Below are positions 12,555 to 16,816 of a DNA stretch of 16,816 nt, in pieces. Origin of the DNA: Sulfurimonas sp. (GTDB lineage: Bacteria; Campylobacterota; Campylobacteria; Campylobacterales; Sulfurimonadaceae); the NCBI RefSeq assembly GCF_023229025.1, contig NZ_JALOAA010000039.1, forward strand, positions 1 to 16,816, read 5' to 3'. The translations under genes and the position numbers were made by a program. A model generated the notes under the pieces. It was given only the letters and a program-made list of their open reading frames with translations, was not told where the DNA came from and searched no databases. Position 1 is the first letter of the stretch; each line of letters starts with the position of its first letter.

Positions 12555-13919
12555 ATGCAGAAACTTTTTGATGAGGTAGCATCTTTAGATAAAAGATGTT
12601 ATGAGGAGTTTTTTTTAAACGAAGATATACTTATGGAGCATGCCGCTAACGGTATGGCTGAGTATATTCGTAACAATTTTAAAAAAAAATCAAAAGTTAT
12701 CGTTGTTTGTGGAAGCGGCAATAATGGAGCTGACGGAATTGCGCTTGCAAGGCTTCTGCATGCAGATTACGATGCCTATGTTTATTATGCAAAAAAACCC
12801 TCTTCAAAAATGGCTCTTTTACAACAAAAACGCGCTATTAGTGTAGGCGTAAAAGAGTGCAGTAGACTTCAAGAGTGTGATGTTTTAGTTGATGCTATTG
12901 TCGGCACCGGTTTTGATGGTAAATTTAGCGCAGAGCTAACAAACTTAATCGATGAGATGAACTCCATAGAGGCTTTTAAGATAGCGTGTGATATTCCCTC
13001 AGGTTATAAATTTCTAGCAGATGTAACCCTTACCATGGGCGCTTTAAAAAAAGCTATGTTTCTTGATACGGCAAAAGAGTTTGTAGGCGAAGTAAAAGTT
13101 TTAGACTTGGGCATCTCAAGAGAAGTTTATGAAAAACAGAGTAACTGGAATCTGCTTGATTTGGATGATTTAAAACTTCCAAAAAGAGTTAAAAAAGATT
13201 CTCATAAAGGTAGTTACGGACATTTGGCAGTTGTATGCGGAGAGAAAAGCGGAGCGAGCATAATGAGCGCACTCTCCGCATTAAAGTTTGGAAGCGGCTT
13301 GGTTACTCTTGTAGGGTTTGAAAAGATTGAGATTCCGCACTCTTTGATGTACTCGCATGAAGTACCGATAAATGCAACTGCATTAGCTTTAGGAATGGGA
13401 CTAGGAAGAGAGTTTAGTACTATAGAGTTAGAGAAGTTTTTGGATAATAAGCTCCCCCTTATTGTCGATGCTGACATTTTTAATATGGATATAGTTTTGG
13501 CTATTTTAAAGAGAGAAAAGGTAGTTATAACCCCTCATGCAAAGGAGTTTGTATCTCTTTTAAAAATAGTAAATTTAGCTGATATAACAGTAGAAGAGTT
13601 ACAAAAAAATCGTTTTTATTATGCAGAGATGTTTTGTGAAAAGTTTCCATATGTAACGCTGCTCTTAAAAGGGGCAAATGTAATAGTTGCACAAGATAGT
13701 AATTTCTATATAAATCCTCATGGGACGCAGGCTCTGGCAAAAGGTGGAAGCGGGGATGTTTTAAGCGGTCTTATAGGCTCGCTTCTGGCTCAAGGGCATG
13801 AGCCGCTTGATGCTGCTCTAAACGGCTCTTTAGCACATGTAAGAGTTGCACTAAATTATAGTGGAGCTGATTTTTCACTAACACCGGATGATTTGATAGA
13901 GGGGATATGCAAACTATAA
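12555..13919 (+). CDS. nnr: Bifunctional NAD(P)H-hydrate epimerase / ADP-dependent NAD(P)H-hydrate dehydratase
   Basis: A 454-residue NAD(P)HX repair enzyme. The N-terminal YjeF_N epimerase (about 1-200) interconverts R- and S-NAD(P)HX and shows GSGNNGADG (53-61), DAIVGTG (113-119) and CDIPSG (145-150). The C-terminal ribokinase-like dehydratase (about 215-450) restores NAD(P)H using ADP and shows KGSYGHLAVVCG (218-229), ITPHAKEF (325-332) and the catalytic GGSGDVLSG (397-405, Asp401). It is shorter than the Escherichia coli fusion (515), but all key motifs are present. The start follows the upstream P-loop-like gene by 2 bases. thiG follows after 48 bases in the same direction. Confidence 0.95.
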   Translation: MQKLFDEVASLDKRCYEEFFLNEDILMEHAANGMAEYIRNNFKKKSKVIVVCGSGNNGADGIALARLLHADYDAYVYYAKKPSSKMALLQQKRAISVGVKECSRLQECDVLVDAIVGTGFDGKFSAELTNLIDEMNSIEAFKIACDIPSGYKFLADVTLTMGALKKAMFLDTAKEFVGEVKVLDLGISREVYEKQSNWNLLDLDDLKLPKRVKKDSHKGSYGHLAVVCGEKSGASIMSALSALKFGSGLVTLVGFEKIEIPHSLMYSHEVPINATALALGMGLGREFSTIELEKFLDNKLPLIVDADIFNMDIVLAILKREKVVITPHAKEFVSLLKIVNLADITVEELQKNRFYYAEMFCEKFPYVTLLLKGANVIVAQDSNFYINPHGTQALAKGGSGDVLSGLIGSLLAQGHEPLDAALNGSLAHVRVALNYSGADFSLTPDDLIEGICKL

Positions 13920-13967
13920 GATTGCATATGTTATAAAACTGCAATTTAAAAAAGAGGTAGTAAGATT

Positions 13968-14747
13968 ATGGATAATATTTTAAAAATAGGGAAGTATGAA
14001 CTCGGCTCTCGACTTATTGTCGGAAGTGGAAAATATAAAGATTTTCAAACAACAAAAGAGGCGACACTTGCAAGTGGAAGTGAACTTATTACAGTTGCTG
14101 TTCGTCGCCTAAACATTACGGATCCGGATAAAGAGAATTTACGCGATACATTTAAAGATACAAACGTTAAGTTTTTACCAAACTCTGCTGGGTGTGTAAC
14201 AGCAGAAGAAGCAATTACTACTTTTAGACTTACGCGTGAAGCAACTGGGATTGATTTGATTAAACTAGAAGTTATCGGAGATACTCAAAAGACTCTTTAT
14301 CCTGATGTTATAGAGACCATCAAAGCTTGTGAAATATTAGCACGTGAGGGGTTTACAATAATGGCATATACTTCGGATGACCCTATTATGGCAAAGAGAC
14401 TTGAGGATGCAGGTGCGCATGCCATCATGCCTCTTGCAGCACCGATAGGCAGCGGTCTTGGGATTCAAAATCCTTACAATATCGTATTTATTCGTGAAGC
14501 GGTAAGTGTTCCCGTAATCGTTGATGCCGGAATAGGGTGTGCTAGTGATGCCGCTTATGCCATGGAACTTGGGGCAGAGGGAGTTTTGACAAACAGTGCT
14601 ATAGCTGGGGCAAAGGATCCTATGATGATGGCAGAAGCTATGAAACATGCAGTTATCTCAGGGCGCATGAGTTATCTTGCAGGAAGAATTCCGAAAAAAC
14701 CTTACGCAACCGCATCCTCTCCTATTGATGGATTGATACAGTTTTAA
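13968..14747 (+). CDS. thiG: Thiazole synthase ThiG
   Basis: A 259-residue TIM-barrel enzyme that builds the thiazole phosphate of thiamine from 1-deoxyxylulose-5-phosphate, dehydroglycine and ThiS thiocarboxylate. Conserved segments are VGSGKY (18-23), LPNSAGC (70-76), LIKLEVIGD (97-105) with catalytic Lys99, GSGLGIQNP (161-169) and VDAGIG (185-190). The ATG at 13968 follows AGAGGT with rather long spacing. thiS, thiF and thiH are not in the window, so the pathway is dispersed. The 48-base gap after nnr has a TTGCA/TGCAA repeat and a TATAAA, so thiG may have its own promoter. Its stop overlaps the convergent hypothetical gene by 4 bases. Confidence 0.97.
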   Translation: MDNILKIGKYELGSRLIVGSGKYKDFQTTKEATLASGSELITVAVRRLNITDPDKENLRDTFKDTNVKFLPNSAGCVTAEEAITTFRLTREATGIDLIKLEVIGDTQKTLYPDVIETIKACEILAREGFTIMAYTSDDPIMAKRLEDAGAHAIMPLAAPIGSGLGIQNPYNIVFIREAVSVPVIVDAGIGCASDAAYAMELGAEGVLTNSAIAGAKDPMMMAEAMKHAVISGRMSYLAGRIPKKPYATASSPIDGLIQF

Positions 14748-15019
14748 ATCTCAATATTTTTTGAAAGATGGGTCATGAGCAAAAGTTGACCCATCCCCTC
14801 AAAAAATCTCTCTACTCCCATACCTTTACTCTTTAGAGACTTTTTTAAGGCAGTTAAAAAAAGTTGTTGTGACTCATCCGAAGCCATCATAAACGTATCT
14901 AAAATATATCTAAACGATAGTGTATGGAGTTTACCGTTTACTTCAAAGTCAATCTCAGAATCTAGATTTACATTGTGTTTTTCTAAAAAACTTATACACT
15001 CTTTTTTAGCTCTACTCAT
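14744..15019 (-). CDS. Hypothetical 91-residue protein coupled to the symporter gene
   Basis: A small soluble protein, probably helical after a short beta hairpin (IDFEVNGKLHTLSF, about 23-36), with a Met-rich C-terminal half (MGVERFFEGMGQLLLMTHL). I do not recognise the family. Its ATG overlaps the TGA of the symporter gene upstream (ATGA, 4 bases), so it is translationally coupled and belongs to the same operon. Its stop overlaps the convergent thiG stop by 4 bases. It has no signal peptide or membrane segment. A role with the transporter is suggested only by the coupling. Confidence 0.75.
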   Translation of the reverse strand: MSRAKKECISFLEKHNVNLDSEIDFEVNGKLHTLSFRYILDTFMMASDESQQLFLTALKKSLKSKGMGVERFFEGMGQLLLMTHLSKNIEI

Positions 15020-16461
15020 CTTATAGCCTCATTATCAAGTTCACCGCTTTTAAGTTTTTTCAGATAAACATCTAGCTGTTTTTTTACCTCACCGCTGAGG
15101 ATAAAAAGCCCAAGTATATTAGGTAGCGCCATGGCAAGAAGAAGCATAAAACTAAAATCTACCAATAAGCTAGTACTTACAACCGTTCCTATAATAGTTA
15201 AAGACAAAAACATTATTTTATAAATAATTGAGAATTTTGAACCAAAAAGATAGACCCACGCACGCTCACCGTAGTATGACCAAGAGATCATAGTAGAAAA
15301 TGCAAAAAGAGTGATGCTTACAGATAAAATTACCGGAAACCAATCAATAACAGTACCATAAGCAGCGCTTGTTAACGCGGCACCCTCTTTTGCCTCTATA
15401 AGAGCTGCATAAGCTCCGTCATGTGCATAAACTCCGGTTATTACAATAACGAGTGCTGTCATGGTACATATAACTATAGTATCTATAAATGGCTCATATA
15501 GAGCGACAAGCCCTTGTCTTACAGGGTATTTTGTTTTAACAGGCGCGTGCGCAACCGGCGAGGAGCCTATGCCTGCTTCACTGGAGAAAACTGCTCTTTG
15601 AAACCCTTGTATAAGCGAACCGATAGCACCGCCATAAACGGCACTAGTTGAAAAAGCTTCTGTAAGTATAATAGTAAAAGCATCATCTATTTTTTCATAA
15701 TGAACACCTAAAATCCATAAAGATGCAAAGATATATATGATAGCCATTACAGGTACAAGTGTTTCGGTAATGCGGGCGATTCTTGTAACTCCACCGATGA
15801 TAACAAAGCCGACTAAAGATGCGATAATAATGCCAAAAGCTATTGGAAACTCTTCAAAAAACGGTATCTCCTGAGACATTGCACTTAAAGCTTGAGATAC
15901 TTGGAATGTGTTTCCACCGCCGATTGCACCTCCAATCATAAATACGGCAAAGACTACTGCTAATACTTTACCGAATTTTGCATAACCCTTTTTTGCCAAG
16001 CCTTTAGATAGATACTCCATGGCACCGCCCATCACTGTACCGTCTTTTAAAAATTCTCTGTATTGAAGAGATAGAGTAACTTCTGTAAACTTAAGGCTCA
16101 TTCCTAAAAAACCGGCTACTATCATCCAAAATGTAGCTCCCGGACCGCCGATAGCAACGGCAAGAGCAACGCCTGCTATATTTCCGAGTCCGACAGTTGC
16201 ACTAAGTGCAGTTGTAAGAGCACCAAAAGATGAAATCTGCCCCACATCATCAATAGTCCTATATCTGCCTCTTACAATATCAAAAGAGTGTTTAAGCATC
16301 CTTAGATTTATAAATTTTGTTAAAAATGTTAGATAAATACCGCCTGAAATAAGCCATATCACTAAAAATGGTAAGTTTACCCCGTCAACACTCCCAAATA
16401 AGATATCAAAAAAGAGAACAGTCTCTAAAAAAGAGTTGATACTACTAAAAATTTCACCCAA
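15016..16461 (-). CDS. Sodium:alanine/glycine symporter (AGCS family)
   Basis: A 481-residue inner-membrane protein with about 10-11 hydrophobic segments. It is an alanine/glycine:cation symporter that imports small amino acids with Na+. Family signatures include ALSATVGLGNIAGVALAVAI (85-104), GGPGATFWMIV (105-115), the EAGIGSSPVAHA segment in the middle and FSTMISWSYYGERA in the C-terminal half. Length is typical. The start is a TTG at 16461 preceded by AAAGGG; no ATG gives the conserved N-terminus. An extended -10 (TGT then TACAAT, 16490-16498 on the minus strand) places transcription about 22 bases upstream. Substrate choice between alanine, glycine and others cannot be read from sequence. 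Confidence 0.93.
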   Translation of the reverse strand: MGEIFSSINSFLETVLFFDILFGSVDGVNLPFLVIWLISGGIYLTFLTKFINLRMLKHSFDIVRGRYRTIDDVGQISSFGALTTALSATVGLGNIAGVALAVAIGGPGATFWMIVAGFLGMSLKFTEVTLSLQYREFLKDGTVMGGAMEYLSKGLAKKGYAKFGKVLAVVFAVFMIGGAIGGGNTFQVSQALSAMSQEIPFFEEFPIAFGIIIASLVGFVIIGGVTRIARITETLVPVMAIIYIFASLWILGVHYEKIDDAFTIILTEAFSTSAVYGGAIGSLIQGFQRAVFSSEAGIGSSPVAHAPVKTKYPVRQGLVALYEPFIDTIVICTMTALVIVITGVYAHDGAYAALIEAKEGAALTSAAYGTVIDWFPVILSVSITLFAFSTMISWSYYGERAWVYLFGSKFSIIYKIMFLSLTIIGTVVSTSLLVDFSFMLLLAMALPNILGLFILSGEVKKQLDVYLKKLKSGELDNEAIR

Positions 16462-16489
16462 AACTAACCCTTTAGAACCAAAATTTTGT

Positions 16490-16498
16490 ATTGTAACA
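16490..16498 (-). promoter_or_regulatory. Extended -10 promoter of the symporter gene
   Basis: On the minus strand TGT is followed by TACAAT, giving a TGn extended -10 about 28 bases upstream of the TTG start. Confidence 0.55.
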
Positions 16499-16561
16499 AA
16501 CTAATCTTAATCTCTTTTTGTACCACTCTTTTGAAAGTTTTTAAATATGCAAAAAATACTA

Positions 16562-16590
16562 TTGACATTTTGAAAGTTATTGACTATAAT
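16562..16590 (+). promoter_or_regulatory. Perfect consensus sigma-70 promoter of the tRNA pair
   Basis: TTGACA (16562-16567), a 17-base spacer and TATAAT (16585-16590), all exact consensus. Transcription should begin near 16597, about 39 bases before tRNA-Pro. An 11-base direct repeat, TTTTGAAAGTT, occurs in the spacer (16568-16578) and again upstream at 16529-16539. Confidence 0.85.
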
Positions 16591-16635
16591 TTCGCCTCAT
16601 TAATCAGCTACAAGCGCTGTTTTAATGAAAGAAGT

Positions 16636-16713
16636 CGGGGTGTAGCTCAGTATGGTTAGAGTACTTGGTTTGGGACCAAGGGGCCGAAGGTTCGAGTCCT
16701 TTCACCCCGACCA
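16636..16713 (+). tRNA. tRNA-Pro (anticodon UGG)
   Basis: A complete cloverleaf with acceptor stem CGGGGTG (16636-16642) against CACCCCG (16703-16709), discriminator A, and an encoded CCA end (16711-16713). The D arm is TAGCTCAG..GGTTAGAG. The anticodon stem CTTGG/CCAAG encloses the loop TTTGGGA with anticodon TGG at 16671-16673. The T arm has GTTCGAG. C1 paired with G72 is typical of bacterial tRNA-Pro. It is the first of two tRNAs on one transcript. Confidence 0.97.
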
Positions 16714-16734
16714 CTTTTATATTTAAAAAATTAT

Positions 16735-16812
16735 GGTGAGATTAGCTCAGCTGGTTAGAGCACTGGTTTGTGGTGCCGGGGGTCGCGGGTTCGAATCCCG
16801 TATCTCACCCCA
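16735..16812 (+). tRNA. tRNA-His (anticodon GUG)
   Basis: A complete tRNA with the diagnostic extra G at position -1 (16735), encoded in the DNA and facing C73 (16809), followed by CCA (16810-16812). The acceptor stem GTGAGAT (16736-16742) pairs with ATCTCAC (16802-16808). The anticodon GTG is at 16770-16772 in the loop TTGTGGT. The T arm has GGTTCGAATCC. It follows tRNA-Pro after 21 bases with no separate promoter, so the two are cotranscribed. Confidence 0.97.
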
Positions 16813-16816
16813 TAAA

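Noticed and set aside
1..16816. CRISPR arrays, insertion sequences, phage genes or toxin-antitoxin modules
   Set aside because: No regular repeat-spacer pattern, transposase, integrase or recognisable toxin-antitoxin pair was seen on either strand.

Overview
The window looks like a chromosomal segment of a Campylobacterota (epsilonproteobacterial) genome, most likely Sulfurimonas or a close relative. The signs are low GC content, short AT-rich intergenic gaps, rpmI-rplT standing alone without infC, a small SRP RNA, a periplasmic di-heme cytochrome c peroxidase, a NIT-domain chemoreceptor and multi-domain response regulators. The genus is inferred from the character of the genes and was not tested by a search. 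There is no prophage, insertion sequence, CRISPR array or obvious island. No gene-free stretch exceeds about 175 bases.

Layout. Bases 1-796 are the end of a flagellar cluster: the fliD 3' end, fliS, and a small FliT-like gene overlapping fliS. It meets a minus-strand pair (791-2016) encoding a short-chain dehydrogenase and a nucleoside-phosphorylase-fold protein. A stand-alone Hpt phosphotransfer protein (2057-2395) and the SRP RNA gene (about 2434-2541, with its own promoter) follow on the plus strand. A small minus-strand hypothetical gene lies opposite rpmI-rplT (2886-3555), and the long rpmI-rplT gap is rich in potential stem-loops. A bidirectional hairpin separates rplT from the next block.

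Bases 3593-7537 (minus strand, read right to left) are the most interesting part. Three tightly overlapping genes encode a STAS-domain protein, a transmembrane NIT-HAMP chemoreceptor, and a REC-PP2C phosphatase-HATPase protein. They look like one signalling unit that joins a chemoreceptor to a partner-switching phosphorylation cycle. Upstream in the same direction are kdsD/kpsF, an rsuA/rluB-family pseudouridine synthase and rarA (10575 to 7593), tightly packed, and then a cytochrome c peroxidase gene (11644 to 10625).

On the plus strand, 11818-14747 holds an unrecognised P-loop-like protein gene, the bifunctional NAD(P)HX repair gene nnr, and thiG. The minus-strand block 14744-16461 holds a hypothetical gene and an AGCS-family sodium:alanine/glycine symporter. 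The window ends with tRNA-Pro(UGG) and tRNA-His(GUG), which share a perfect-consensus sigma-70 promoter.

Expression signals. Several genes use TTG or GTG starts behind good Shine-Dalgarno sequences. Three other genes have no Shine-Dalgarno at all but carry a -10 box exactly 5-6 bases before ATG, which predicts leaderless mRNAs.
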